Source: UBA12545 sp051024685 (GTDB lineage Bacteria > Bacillota > DSM-521 > Neomoorellales > Neomoorellaceae). From it: a DNA stretch of 64,000 nucleotides. The stretch is from positions 3,058-67,057 of the forward strand of contig JAZHPA010000012.1 in the NCBI GenBank assembly GCA_051024685.1, given 5' to 3'. The position numbers and the translations under genes are program-made. This document shows, piece by piece, positions 43,256 to 52,260 of the stretch. How positions within the stretch are numbered: position 1 is the first letter of the stretch; each line of letters starts with the position of its first letter. The notes beneath the pieces are model-generated. The model had not been told where the DNA came from. It saw only the letters and a list, made by a program, of their open reading frames with translations, and made no database searches.

Positions 43256-44161
43256 ATGTCTGCTATACGCAAAGCTGTTATTCCTGCTGCCGGCTGGGGT
43301 ACCCGCTTCCTACCAGCAACCAAAGCGCAGCCTAAGGAAATGCTTCCCATCGTTGATAAGCCGGCCATCCAGTTTATAGTAGAAGAGGCCGTCCAATCCG
43401 GGATAAGTAACCTGCTCATCATTACCGGCAAGCACAAACGGGCCATCGAAGACCATTTCGACCAGTCCGTGGAGCTGGTTACCCTCCTTAGGGAGAAAAA
43501 CAATCTCGACCTGCTGCAGCTGGTAGAAGAAGTAGCGTCTTTGGCCGACATTCACTATATCCGCCAGAAGGAACAGCTCGGCCTGGGACACGCTGTCTAC
43601 TGCGCCCGCCAATTCGTGGGTGAAGAACCCTTCGCGGTCTTGCTGGGCGACGACATTATTATCCATGAGGTTCCCTGCTTGCAGCAAATGATTGAGGCTT
43701 ACAGGGAAGCGCAGGCAGCCATCGTGGCCGTACAGGAGGTCCCGCCGGAGGAAACCAGAAGATACGGCATCATCCAGCCGGCCGTTACCAACGGGGGGAA
43801 TTTGTTCCCGGTAAAAAGCCTGGTAGAAAAGCCGCGACCGGAGGAAGCGCCGTCCAACCTTGCGGTGATAGGGCGCTATATTCTAGTTCCGGAAGTATTC
43901 CGGGTCCTGGCCGACCTCCAGCCGGGGGCAGGAGGCGAGATCCAGCTGACCGACGCCCTGCAGGTGTTGGCCCAGGAGGGCCGAGTTTATGCTTACCGCT
44001 TTGCCGGCCGGCGTTATGATGTAGGCGATAAACTCGGTTTTCTCCAGGCCACGGTAGAATTTGCCTTGGAACGACCGGATTTGGCCGAGCCCTTCCGTCA
44101 ATACTTGTGCCGGCTTCTTTCCACGTTAGAAACCCGGGTGGCCTCCGGGCGGGAAGTTTAA
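43256..44161 (+). CDS. galU: UTP--glucose-1-phosphate uridylyltransferase
   Basis: 301 residues; ATG 43256 behind GAGGAGG. Nucleotidyltransferase signature IPAAGWGTRFLPATKAQPKE, plus VLLGDDIIIHE, SLVEKPRPEEAPSNLAVIGR and GAGGEIQLTDAL. It makes UDP-glucose, the donor for OtsA and possibly for the GT4 enzyme. Thirteen bases after otsB, completing a trehalose-supply cluster. Confidence 0.95.
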   Translation: MSAIRKAVIPAAGWGTRFLPATKAQPKEMLPIVDKPAIQFIVEEAVQSGISNLLIITGKHKRAIEDHFDQSVELVTLLREKNNLDLLQLVEEVASLADIHYIRQKEQLGLGHAVYCARQFVGEEPFAVLLGDDIIIHEVPCLQQMIEAYREAQAAIVAVQEVPPEETRRYGIIQPAVTNGGNLFPVKSLVEKPRPEEAPSNLAVIGRYILVPEVFRVLADLQPGAGGEIQLTDALQVLAQEGRVYAYRFAGRRYDVGDKLGFLQATVEFALERPDLAEPFRQYLCRLLSTLETRVASGREV

Positions 44162-44172
44162 CCCTCCCGCCC
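44147..44172. terminator. convergent hairpin between galU and spoVAF
   Basis: GGGCGGGA at 44147-44154 pairs with TCCCGCCC at 44165-44172, spanning both stop codons. No clear T-run follows on either side, so efficiency is uncertain. Confidence 0.5.
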
Positions 44173-45734
44173 TACTCCTCTCCTTCTTCATCCCGCTCGG
44201 TCTTGGCTAAGCGTTCGCGCAAGGTCTCTTGCCCTTTCCTTAACAAAGGTTTGTAGGCGGGAGCCGGTTGCCGGTCTTGATCCTGAGGTTTGAGGGCCGG
44301 CGGCCGGAGGTTCTGCAGCGGAACCGGTGAGCGCAGAAGGATGGATTTGAGGGAGCGCCAGTCCCAGGGAATCAGGGGCCACAGATAAGGCACCCCGAAG
44401 GATTTAGTGGTCAGCAGAAGCAAGAAGGTGCCCATAGTTACCACTACGAGTCCGGGAAGCCGCCATAAGCCCACGCCGATGATGGCCGCGATCCGCACCA
44501 GGGTGTTGGCCATCCCCAGTTCGTAGCTGGGCGTGGCAAAAATTCCCACGGCAGCAATGGCTATATAGAGAATAATCTCCGGATTAAAAAAACCTACCGC
44601 CACCGCCACCTCCCCGATGAGAACCGCGGCAATCAAGCCCAAGGCCGTAGCCAGGGCCGTGGGAGTATGGATGGCCGCCATGCGCATGAGGTTAATCCCG
44701 CCCTCGGCCAGGAGAAACTGCCACATAAGGGGTATGCTCGCTATCCTCTTGGGCCCCAGCCACTCTAAACCGGGCGGGATTAAACTGCGGTCCAGGGCCA
44801 ATAATAGCCACACGGGCGCCAAGAACACGGAAACCCCTACCCCCAGAAAACGAACCCAGCGCAAGAAGGCCCCTACCAGAGGTACCTGGCGATATTCTTC
44901 GGCGTGCTGCAGATGGTGAAAGAGGGTGACCGGTAAGATCATGACGCTGGGGGACGTGTCCACCATGATAAGCACATGCCCTTCCAGCAAATGGGTGGCG
45001 GCTACGTCGGGCCTCTCGGTGTAGCGCACACGGGGAAAGGGATTCCACCAGTTCCCCGGCGTGATAAGCTCCTCTACCGATTTTTCGGCCATGGGCAGGC
45101 CGTCTATTTTTATGGCCTTTATGCGCTTCTTCACCATGTCCACCAGGCGTGGATTGGTGATGTCTTTGATATACGCTACCGCAATGTCGGTCTTGGAGCG
45201 GCTCCCGGCCTGGAGGATTTCGATACGCAAGCGGGAGTCGCGCAGCCGGCGGCGAAGGAGATTGGTGTTAAAGAGAAGGGTTTCTACAAAACCATCGCGG
45301 GAACCCCTGACCACCCTTTCCAAATCCGGCTCATCCGGATTACGGGCGGGGTACCGGCGTGCGTCAACGAAAATTACTTGCTCAAAGCCGTCGATTACCA
45401 TGGCTACCCCGCCGGCCAAGATCTTGTCCACTACTTTATGGAGATCGTCCAGGGCCTCTACCTCAATATAGTTGATGTACTGTTCCAGCACCTTTTTGAA
45501 AGCGTCGACCGCCAGGTCCTCCCGACCCAGGAGGGAGAGGCTGCGCAAAATATACACCATAATGTCGTCCTTGGCAAAGCCGTCAATATAAAACAGGCTG
45601 GCCTGTCGGCCAGCAAACATAACATCCCGCCGGATAACATCAAAGCTTTCGTTAACTCCTAACTCCTTGTTCAGCCATTCCACATTGACTTCCAGTTTGC
45701 GGCTTACCTTTACCCCTTCACCTGTAATGGTCAT
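44172..45734 (-). CDS. spoVAF: stage V sporulation protein AF (GerA-family)
   Basis: 520 residues from ATG at 45734; the open frame extends 35 codons upstream into the repeat element. The N-terminal hydrophilic half (GRQASLFYIDGFAKDDIMVY; ISVDARRYPARNPDEPDLER-like region) and the membrane domain (PGNWWNPFPRVRYTERPDVA; SFGVPYLWPLIPWDW) match SpoVAF, a GerA receptor A-subunit paralogue associated with the SpoVA dipicolinate channel. Directly downstream of spoVAE. Confidence 0.9.
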   Translation of the reverse strand: MTITGEGVKVSRKLEVNVEWLNKELGVNESFDVIRRDVMFAGRQASLFYIDGFAKDDIMVYILRSLSLLGREDLAVDAFKKVLEQYINYIEVEALDDLHKVVDKILAGGVAMVIDGFEQVIFVDARRYPARNPDEPDLERVVRGSRDGFVETLLFNTNLLRRRLRDSRLRIEILQAGSRSKTDIAVAYIKDITNPRLVDMVKKRIKAIKIDGLPMAEKSVEELITPGNWWNPFPRVRYTERPDVAATHLLEGHVLIMVDTSPSVMILPVTLFHHLQHAEEYRQVPLVGAFLRWVRFLGVGVSVFLAPVWLLLALDRSLIPPGLEWLGPKRIASIPLMWQFLLAEGGINLMRMAAIHTPTALATALGLIAAVLIGEVAVAVGFFNPEIILYIAIAAVGIFATPSYELGMANTLVRIAAIIGVGLWRLPGLVVVTMGTFLLLLTTKSFGVPYLWPLIPWDWRSLKSILLRSPVPLQNLRPPALKPQDQDRQPAPAYKPLLRKGQETLRERLAKTERDEEGEE

Positions 45735-45762
45735 GGATTTACCCCCAGTACAAAGTTTTTGA

Positions 45763-45855
45763 CGCTTCCGAAGCACTCCCCAAGTCGGGGCGCTGGCGTC
45801 GGCTCCGGATGGGCTCGCCATCATCCCCGACATTTTCATATTTGCTTCGGAAGCA
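45763..45855. repeat. 93-nt structured intergenic repeat, copy 2
   Basis: Second copy of the element at 31943-32036, lying in the 138-bp gap between spoVAE and spoVAF. Terminal CGCTTCCGAAGCA and TGCTTCGGAAGCA are inverted repeats, and the inner GTCGGGG/CCCCGAC stem is kept with changes on both arms relative to copy 1, which suggests selection on structure. Confidence 0.8.
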
Positions 45856-45872
45856 CCTAAAAGTGTTGGTGC

Positions 45873-46247
45873 TCAGCCGCGGGGATTAAACAAAACGGCC
45901 ATGATGTAGCCGAACAGAATTGCTGCCGTAAGACCTACGGCTGCAGCCTGGAGACCACCGGAGAAAGCACCTAATAAGCCCTTAGTTCGGACCGCTCCCA
46001 GGACTCCCTGGGCTAGAAGGTGGCCAAAACCGCTCAGGGGAATGGTCGCCCCTGCGCCGCCAATATTCACTAACGGCTGGTACAGACCCAAGGCGCTCAG
46101 GATGGCTCCTCCCACCACAAACCCCACCAGAACATGTCCCGGCGTGACTTTGTACGGGGTTAAATCTATAATCAGTTGGCCCACCACGCAGATGGCCCCG
46201 CCTACGATAAAGGCCATAACAACACTCACCCCATCATCCCCTTTCAA
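45873..46247 (-). CDS. spoVAE: stage V sporulation protein AE (SpoVAEb type)
   Basis: 124 residues, hydrophobic throughout, with VVMAFIVGGAICVVGQLIID, TPGHVLVGFVVGGAILSAL and PLSGFGHLLAQGVLGAVRTK, the SpoVAC/SpoVAEb family pattern. It forms part of the channel that moves dipicolinic acid across the inner spore membrane. Overlaps the end of spoVAD by 14 bases. Confidence 0.92.
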   Translation of the reverse strand: MKGDDGVSVVMAFIVGGAICVVGQLIIDLTPYKVTPGHVLVGFVVGGAILSALGLYQPLVNIGGAGATIPLSGFGHLLAQGVLGAVRTKGLLGAFSGGLQAAAVGLTAAILFGYIMAVLFNPRG

Positions 46248-47253
46248 TAATTATCCCGTGCCCGATACTGGGGATGGATTCTCCCTGGTAGGTGGAGATA
46301 GGACTTAATAAGGCCCCGGTTCCTATGCCGAAGATACGCTTGTAAGTCCCATCGTTTAACTTGCCCATGAGATAGCCGGCAAAAACCACCGCCGAACAGG
46401 CACAACCGCTTCCGCCCGCATGGGTGCCCTGTCGTTCGGGGTCGTAAATAAGGATGCCGCAGTCCGTATACTTATCGCCTAGTTTATAGCCTTTATGTTC
46501 CATCAACTTGGTGGCCAGTTCGTACCCTACCCTGGCCAGATCACCGGTAATAATAAGGTCGTAATCGTCAGGGGTACGGCCGGTATCCTGAAAATGCCGT
46601 ACCATCGTGTCTACGGCGGCCGGAGCCATGGCTGATCCCATATCCTGGAAATCTTTTTGGCCGAGATCGACAACCCGACCTATGGTGGCATGGGTGATCC
46701 GGGGACCGTTGCCTGACGGTGCCAGGAGGACGGCCCCTGCACCGGTGACCGTCCACTGGGCAGTAGGAGGCTTCTGTATTCCTTGTTCGTTGGGATAGCG
46801 GTACTGTCGTTCCGCCGTGTCATAATGGCTGCTGCAGGCGGCCACAACATGGGTGGCGAAGCCGCCATCGATTAATATGCTGGCCAGAGCCATGCCTTCG
46901 TACATGGTGGAACAGGCCCCATAGAGGCCCAGAAAGGGGATGCCCAAATTGCGGGCAGCATAGTTGGCGGATATGGTTTGATTTAACAGATCACCCGCCA
47001 GGAGGAAATCAATATCCTGCCACTGCAGTTTGGCCTTGGCAATTACCATCTTTACAGCTTCTTCCAGCATCTTGCGCTCGGCCTTTTCCCAGCTTTCTTC
47101 TCCAAAGTAGGTATCGTCGATAACCATATCAAAAGTATTGCCTAATGGTCCTTCCCCTTCTTTAGGACCCACCACCGAGGCAGTAGCCACTATTACCGGC
47201 GGATTGGCAAATTGAATGGTGTGTTTTCCTACCCTCTTGCTAGCCGAGCTCAA
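46234..47253 (-). CDS. spoVAD: stage V sporulation protein AD
   Basis: 339 residues when begun at TTG 47253, which follows GAGGTGA and gives the family-length N-terminus SSASKRVGKHTIQF. An in-frame ATG at 47295 lacks a ribosome site. The thiolase-like fold is seen in FLLAGDLLNQTISANYAARN, FLGLYGACSTMYEGMALAS, VTGAGAVLLAPSGNGPRITH and GGSGCACSAVVFAGYLMGKL. SpoVAD binds dipicolinic acid on the inner spore membrane. Confidence 0.94.
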   Translation of the reverse strand: MSSASKRVGKHTIQFANPPVIVATASVVGPKEGEGPLGNTFDMVIDDTYFGEESWEKAERKMLEEAVKMVIAKAKLQWQDIDFLLAGDLLNQTISANYAARNLGIPFLGLYGACSTMYEGMALASILIDGGFATHVVAACSSHYDTAERQYRYPNEQGIQKPPTAQWTVTGAGAVLLAPSGNGPRITHATIGRVVDLGQKDFQDMGSAMAPAAVDTMVRHFQDTGRTPDDYDLIITGDLARVGYELATKLMEHKGYKLGDKYTDCGILIYDPERQGTHAGGSGCACSAVVFAGYLMGKLNDGTYKRIFGIGTGALLSPISTYQGESIPSIGHGIIIERG

Positions 47254-47423
47254 CAGATGGTCACCTCTACCTGCCCCAAAATAACCCCCGGTCATATTAT
47301 CCGCAGGAACCGGCTGCCTTTATGCACAAGCTTGGGACTCCTGCTGCCGGCAAAGCCGCAACCCGTCTTGCATCTCACCAATAGCGCCGGGGCGTTCGGT
47401 CTCTCCTACCAATTGTTATACGT

Positions 47424-47453
47424 TTATATTAAGTTGGCTCAAGTACATACCAT
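47424..47453 (+). promoter_or_regulatory. candidate sigma-E promoter of the CotJC gene
   Basis: TTATATT at 47424-47430 and CATACCAT at 47446-47453 with a 15-base spacer fit the mother-cell sigma-E pattern closely. The start would lie ~40 bases ahead of the cotJC ATG. In Bacillus the cotJ genes depend on sigma-E. Confidence 0.6.
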
Positions 47454-47495
47454 AGAGCCAGGAATGGGATAATAGACTTAGAAGGGAGGAACAAC

Positions 47496-48182
47496 ATGTT
47501 CAGGCACGATAAAAAGCTGCTTGAGATGGTTCGTGTGGAACGGCCGAACCCCAACTACGCGGCCCTTCTGCAGGAGCAAATCGGGGGGCCCCATGGTGAG
47601 CTGAAAGCAGGCCTGCAATACCTGGCCCAGAGCTTTCGCATTCAAGACCCGGCCATAAAAGATATTTTCTTGGACATCGCCGCCGAGGAACTCAGTCACC
47701 TGGAAATGGTATGCACGGCAGTTAACCTCTTGAACGGCCATGAACCCCAGGCCATGAATGCCACCATCGGCAGTGTTCAGGCGCATGTAACGACCGGACT
47801 CAACCCCTTTTACAGCAATGCCTCGGGCCAGGTGTGGACCGCATCTTACATTGAAGCCACCGGTGACCTGCCGGCGGATCTCCTTTCCAACATCGCCGCC
47901 GAGCAAAGGGCCAAGGTGGTGTATGAATACCTGCACCGGCAAATCGCGGACCGGTATGTGCGGCAGATGATCGATTTCCTGCTGAACAGGGAAGAAGCCC
48001 ATAATACCATGTTCCGGGAATGCTTCCAAAAAGTCCAGGGCACCGGGTCAACCCGGGATTGGGGTGTAGACAAGGACGCCCGGCTCTTTTTTAACCTCTC
48101 CACTCCTGGTAAGTATGTGGGCTCCTCCCTGCAGAACCCGCAACCGCCCTCTTTCACCGACCCGCAAATCCCGCCCCAGTAA
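47496..48182 (+). CDS. cotJC: manganese catalase / spore coat protein CotJC
   Basis: 228 residues, ATG behind AAGGGAGG. A ferritin-like four-helix bundle with the di-manganese ligands in GELKAGLQYLAQSF, AAEELSHLEMVCTA, NIAAEQRAKVVYEYL and NREEAHNTMFRECFQ. The proline-rich C-terminus (PQPPSFTDPQIPPQ) is typical of the short CotJC form. Breaks down hydrogen peroxide and is laid down in or under the spore coat. CotJA/CotJB are not adjacent. Confidence 0.93.
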   Translation: MFRHDKKLLEMVRVERPNPNYAALLQEQIGGPHGELKAGLQYLAQSFRIQDPAIKDIFLDIAAEELSHLEMVCTAVNLLNGHEPQAMNATIGSVQAHVTTGLNPFYSNASGQVWTASYIEATGDLPADLLSNIAAEQRAKVVYEYLHRQIADRYVRQMIDFLLNREEAHNTMFRECFQKVQGTGSTRDWGVDKDARLFFNLSTPGKYVGSSLQNPQPPSFTDPQIPPQ

Positions 48183-48242
48183 AACAGCAGCCGCCTGACC
48201 CGCTCTTGGCCGAGGCGGCTGTAAGCTGAGAACGTAAATCAC

Positions 48243-48275
48243 AACAGGGAAGCCACGTCGCCTCCCTGTTTTGTT
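48243..48275 (+). terminator. intrinsic terminator after cotJC
   Basis: AACAGGGA at 48243-48250 pairs with TCCCTGTT at 48263-48270, followed by TTGTT. The ~260 bases from here to the ABC permease stop contain no recognisable gene; one minus frame of about 55 codons is open but has no start or homology. Confidence 0.8.
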
Positions 48276-48537
48276 CGTAAGCTAGAGCTTCGCTGCCGGT
48301 TTCACCCAAATGTTTGCGGTATGGGGGTACCCAACCAATCCTTCAATTACGACGGGCTTATGACGGGCCGCCCGAGCGTTTCTGCCACTGCAGGCGTCTA
48401 GATCATCCACCTGTCCTTCACCTTCGGCCGTAGGCCGTACCCCCCTTTGCCGGTTTCATGTCGGCCCGGGCCCCGATGCCGGCGGTCGTGAGTATTCCCC
48501 CAGTTCGTCAAAGAAGGGTAAATCGGCAGGGCCGGTG

Positions 48538-50526
48538 CTACTCTAACTGTTGCATGTATTCTTTCAGGGCCGCCGAAACAGGCCCGTCCGGGTTGATAAA
48601 GCTATGGAACTGGAAAGGACCCGCATCCGTTCTCCCGTAAAATATAACCCCAATTATTTTCGTCCTTCCGGCGAAGTCGGCCGAGCCGTTGATATTAAGG
48701 AGTTCCTCGATTACGCGGCGGTCCCTGATTTCAACCCGGCGGGGTGCCGTATAATCCCTAACGTTTCCGGGAGTTGCCGGGTTTTCCAGGACGGCATATT
48801 CCACCTCTTCCGGCAACAATACGATATCCTCGTAATACCCCTTTTCCTTTAACCAGGCGATAACCGACCTGTAGCTATCGAGGAGGATATAATGGTTGCT
48901 TCTTCCATCAGCGTCTACAGTGGTGATGTGTACATAGTCCCTATCCCCGCCGGTCAGTTCTTCAAAAGTGGCATCCAGGACATCCTGTTTCAACCGGGCC
49001 ATAAACTCCTGGATCTCTTCCCGGTCGGTCAGGATCACCGCATTCTTGGGAACCCGGTAATCATCTATTTCAATCATCTTAATCCCGGCTGGGTCCTGGC
49101 TCACCACCGGGAACCTGGCCCGCTTGTACTCCAGGGACTCATAAATGGGTTTGAGGAAGGAAGCGTATTGTCTTTCATTTACTTGATACCGGCGGGCCAA
49201 ATAACCGCCGTCCGCCAGGGTGTAAATGATATAGCGGGTTAACCCTGTTTTTTCGTCCGGGTTGACCGCTAATTCGCGGTGCAGGCGGGTGATATACTCG
49301 ATGTTGCTCCTGTCTTCAAAAAACGTTTCGCCTTCGTACCTGGGGTCCCACTTTTCGACATCTTTCAGTCTCTCCAGGTGTATCCATGCGCCTAAATTGC
49401 TACCAAAATAAACTTTCTGCACCTCTTCCGGGTCGGGGACACGGCGGACATAACCGGTAACATCGGCGGCCATCCCGGCCAGCAAAACCGCTATTACCGC
49501 CCCATATCCCAGATAACCCCGGTACGACGACCAGACCTTTAAAGATCTCTGGAGCAGGGCTTCCGCCGTAAAGTAGCCTAAAAAGGAACCCAGGACATAG
49601 CCCCAGATAATGACTGGGAAAGCGCCCTTGTAGGCATTGGCAAAATAGGCTCCTGCCAGGAGCATGGCACAGGCTGTAACCCCGTACTTGAAAACCGGCC
49701 GCAAGAGGGGAAAGGCGACGACGTCGCCGGCGGCCTCCACCTGCCTCAACCTGTAAATAAAGAAGGCGGCAGCAAAGGTTGCGACGGCTGCCAGGAGATA
49801 CGCGGCCACGGTGCCGGCGGTAAAAATATCGCTCCTGGTGCCGGAAGCAAACATCATCAGGGGAAAGTTGTACCGCAACTCGCCGGGGTAACTGACGGCG
49901 GTGTAGCCGTGAAGCAAATTGCTCAAGTTTTCTACCACAAGAACATGCAGCCCGTTAGGTAAGAGCTGTAAGATATAGGTAAAAGCTAAATGGGCCACGG
50001 TATTGCCGGTGAACATGCCGACCAAAGCCGTAAGGGCGAATACCAGGGTGTCAAACAAGGCCGTCATGCCCATCCAGCGGAAAATATCCAACAGGGAATA
50101 ACACTCCTTTAAAGGGGTAGTCATATTAATTACGGCCAGCACCAGCCCGGTAAAAGTAACGGGCAGAAATAACAACACCAGCCCTGCGATGCTGTGGCTG
50201 CAGAATAGGGTTAAGCGGCTGCAGGGCAGGCTGTGCATCACCGCCACCGCCCGGCCGCTGTGCAGATACTGGAAAAGCAGCACCCCCAGGATGACCGGCA
50301 CGGTGCAAATCAGAATGGCCTGTATGCGGCTTTGGCCGGAGAAAATGTCCAAGGATCTCATAAGAATTTCCCGGGCCCAACTTTCTTCGGTGGGGAGTTC
50401 CCGGAGCATGTGATTAAAAGGGAGGATCAAAAACAGTAGAAGGCCGTACAGGGCGCTGACCCACCAGAAACGTTTAAGATCGCTGACCAGCAGGCCTTTG
50501 CTAAATGAGGACGCTTTGAATGTCAT
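48538..50526 (-). CDS. ABC-2 type transporter permease with large extracellular domain
   Basis: 662 residues from ATG at 50526 behind GGGGGGAGAGG. Six to eight N-terminal membrane segments (FWWVSALYGLLLFLILPF; LICTVPVILGVLLFQYL; GVTACAMLLAGAYFANAY) are followed by a ~250-residue soluble domain (from about residue 375) rich in beta strands. This pattern resembles DUF6449-type permeases of YtrA/GntR-linked ABC systems. It would act with the ATPase encoded upstream. Substrate unknown; in Bacillus such operons respond to cell-wall antibiotics. Confidence 0.8.
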   Translation of the reverse strand: MTFKASSFSKGLLVSDLKRFWWVSALYGLLLFLILPFNHMLRELPTEESWAREILMRSLDIFSGQSRIQAILICTVPVILGVLLFQYLHSGRAVAVMHSLPCSRLTLFCSHSIAGLVLLFLPVTFTGLVLAVINMTTPLKECYSLLDIFRWMGMTALFDTLVFALTALVGMFTGNTVAHLAFTYILQLLPNGLHVLVVENLSNLLHGYTAVSYPGELRYNFPLMMFASGTRSDIFTAGTVAAYLLAAVATFAAAFFIYRLRQVEAAGDVVAFPLLRPVFKYGVTACAMLLAGAYFANAYKGAFPVIIWGYVLGSFLGYFTAEALLQRSLKVWSSYRGYLGYGAVIAVLLAGMAADVTGYVRRVPDPEEVQKVYFGSNLGAWIHLERLKDVEKWDPRYEGETFFEDRSNIEYITRLHRELAVNPDEKTGLTRYIIYTLADGGYLARRYQVNERQYASFLKPIYESLEYKRARFPVVSQDPAGIKMIEIDDYRVPKNAVILTDREEIQEFMARLKQDVLDATFEELTGGDRDYVHITTVDADGRSNHYILLDSYRSVIAWLKEKGYYEDIVLLPEEVEYAVLENPATPGNVRDYTAPRRVEIRDRRVIEELLNINGSADFAGRTKIIGVIFYGRTDAGPFQFHSFINPDGPVSAALKEYMQQLE

Positions 50527-51400
50527 AGCCTCTCCCCCCCAGTTCATAGATGAAGACTTCCTCCAGGGTCAGCGGCAGGACATCCAGGATGACCGGACCG
50601 GCCTGCCGGGCCTCGGCCAGGAGCTGCTCTTTATCCCCCTTGACCACCAGCAGAAGAACGCTCCCGTTTTGTTCCTGGTGCAGGACTGTTCCGGACCGGA
50701 AAATTTCCCGGGGTGTTTCGCCGGTAAAAGCCATCTGGAATTTGTAGATATCGCTCTTTAAATCATCCAGCTTCCTTTCCAGGAGAATGGACCCCTTATG
50801 CAGGATGCCTACGTGGTCACAGACGTCCTCCAATTCCCGCAGGTTGTGGGAGGATACTAGAACCGTAGTCTCCCGTTCGGCTACGTCCTGGAGTACCAAA
50901 TTCCAGACCTTCTTGCGCATTACCGGGTCGAGGCCGTCCACCGGCTCATCGAGGATCATCACTCGAGGCATGGCACAGATACCCAGCCAGAAGGCCACCT
51001 GTTTCTGCATCCCCCTGGATAGACGGGTGATCCGGCGCCGCGGGTCGATGGCGAACACTTGTTTTAAAAGCTCATATCTTTTCCAGTTCCAGGTCGGGTA
51101 GAAGCTGGCATAGAACCTCGCTGCCTCTTCGATACTGTATTGGGAAAAGAAATACAGCTCATCGGGTATATATACTAGTAACGCTTTGACGGAGGGATTC
51201 TCATAAACCGGCTGGCCGGCAATGGCCACGGTCCCCTCATCCTGGCGATAGACACCAACCAGATGTTTAATAAGGGTGGTTTTGCCGGCGCCGTTGGGGC
51301 CCAGCAAACCGTAAACGGAACCTTGGGCGACATCAATGCTGACATTGGTAAGAGCTTCATACTTGCCGAACCTCTTGCTGAGATTCCTGACTTCAATCAC
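50501..51400 (-). CDS. ABC transporter ATP-binding protein (YtrB type)
   Basis: 299 residues: Walker A GLLGPNGAGKTTLIKHLVG, signature LSRGMQKQVAFWLGI, Walker B RVMILDEPVDGLDPVMRK and switch histidine VSSHNLRELEDV. The regulator's stop overlaps its start by four bases, and its own stop overlaps the permease start by 26 bases. It powers the permease encoded downstream. Confidence 0.93.
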   Translation of the reverse strand: MIEVRNLSKRFGKYEALTNVSIDVAQGSVYGLLGPNGAGKTTLIKHLVGVYRQDEGTVAIAGQPVYENPSVKALLVYIPDELYFFSQYSIEEAARFYASFYPTWNWKRYELLKQVFAIDPRRRITRLSRGMQKQVAFWLGICAMPRVMILDEPVDGLDPVMRKKVWNLVLQDVAERETTVLVSSHNLRELEDVCDHVGILHKGSILLERKLDDLKSDIYKFQMAFTGETPREIFRSGTVLHQEQNGSVLLLVVKGDKEQLLAEARQAGPVILDVLPLTLEEVFIYELGGRGYDIQSVLI

Positions 51401-51783
51401 CTATGCAGGCCTCCCTTTTTATAGATAGTGCGAACGGCCTCCAGTAAGTGTTCCATTGGTTCATTGAGATACATTAACTCGGCGACGTTGCGTTCCAGTT
51501 CCCGTAAGAGTTCCTCCCGCCGGAGATGTAGGGCGGTACGGTCCCGGTGGGCGACAAAGCTTCCTTTGGACCGGATAGAGTAGATGTATCCTTCCGCCTC
51601 CAGTTCTTTGTACGCCTTCTGGATGGTATTGGGGTTGACGGTCAGCATCTGCGCCAGCTCGCGCACCGAGGGTATCCGCTCATCCGGCCGGAGAACGCCG
51701 GTGATAATCAGCTTTTTGACCTGCTCTTTAATCTGCTCGTGTAAGGGGCGGCGATCCCTGAAATCAAGTTGAAACATAGGCAC
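51397..51783 (-). CDS. GntR-family regulator, YtrA subfamily
   Basis: 128 residues. The N-terminal winged helix (PLHEQIKEQVKKLIITGVLR; MLTVNPNTIQKAYKELEAEG) is followed by only a short helical dimerisation tail, as in YtrA. These regulators repress their own ABC-transporter operon. A perfect inverted repeat lies just upstream of the start. Four-base overlap with the ATPase gene. Confidence 0.92.
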   Translation of the reverse strand: MPMFQLDFRDRRPLHEQIKEQVKKLIITGVLRPDERIPSVRELAQMLTVNPNTIQKAYKELEAEGYIYSIRSKGSFVAHRDRTALHLRREELLRELERNVAELMYLNEPMEHLLEAVRTIYKKGGLHR

Positions 51784-51791
51784 CTCCTTGT

Positions 51792-51814
51792 CTGTATTAT
51801 TTTTATTAATACAG
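51792..51814. promoter_or_regulatory. operator of the YtrA-type regulator
   Basis: CTGTATTA at 51792-51799 and TAATACAG at 51807-51814 form a perfect 8-bp inverted repeat with a seven-base spacer, directly ahead of the ribosome site of the GntR gene. A further half site (GTTAATACA) follows at 51814-51822. The minus-strand promoter, with possible TTGTAT and ATAATA elements, overlaps it. Confidence 0.75.
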
Positions 51815-51839
51815 TTAATACAAAGCTATAATATACCAG

Positions 51840-52260
51840 CTGCGGCAGGTTGTCAATAACCTCCGATCCTAGCTATCCCCACTTTCGAGCCCAGGTCTGC
51901 TTGGCTTGCGCTCGCTCCGGAAACCCTCGCGGGCCAAACTATCACTCAGCCTCAGAGCTTAAGGCGGACTTCCCGGCAAATTCGACATCCTGTCTCAGTT
52001 GCCGGCCTCGGCCGTCCATGGCCTCGGGTCCTCCTCCGCTTTCGACTTCGTGAAGTTTGGCTGCCGCTCCGGTTTAGTCGCTCGCTTTCAAGCCAAGGCA
52101 GGCCTCTCCCGCAAAAAACTGGGGATCACTCAGCCTCTAATCAATCACTTAGGTAATTCCCATCTAGAAGTCCGCCCCGCCAGCTGCGGCCGCGGAGTAT
52201 AACCTGAAAACCGAAATGGTCCTCCACGTGACGACGGCGACGGCCTCCTTTCTTCCCTGC
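51840..52260. other. gene-free region upstream of the GntR operon
   Basis: About 400 bases without a recognisable gene. The phrase ATCACTCAGCCTC occurs twice (near 51941 and 52125), hinting at a decayed duplication. Confidence 0.45.

Noticed and set aside
44976..45662. 228-codon plus-strand frame opposite spoVAF
   Set aside because: Antisense shadow of a clear SpoVAF coding region.
47478..48029. 183-codon minus-strand frame opposite cotJC
   Set aside because: Shadow of the manganese catalase gene.
48276..48537. Open minus frame of ~55 codons after the ABC permease
   Set aside because: No start codon or ribosome site and no homology recognised.
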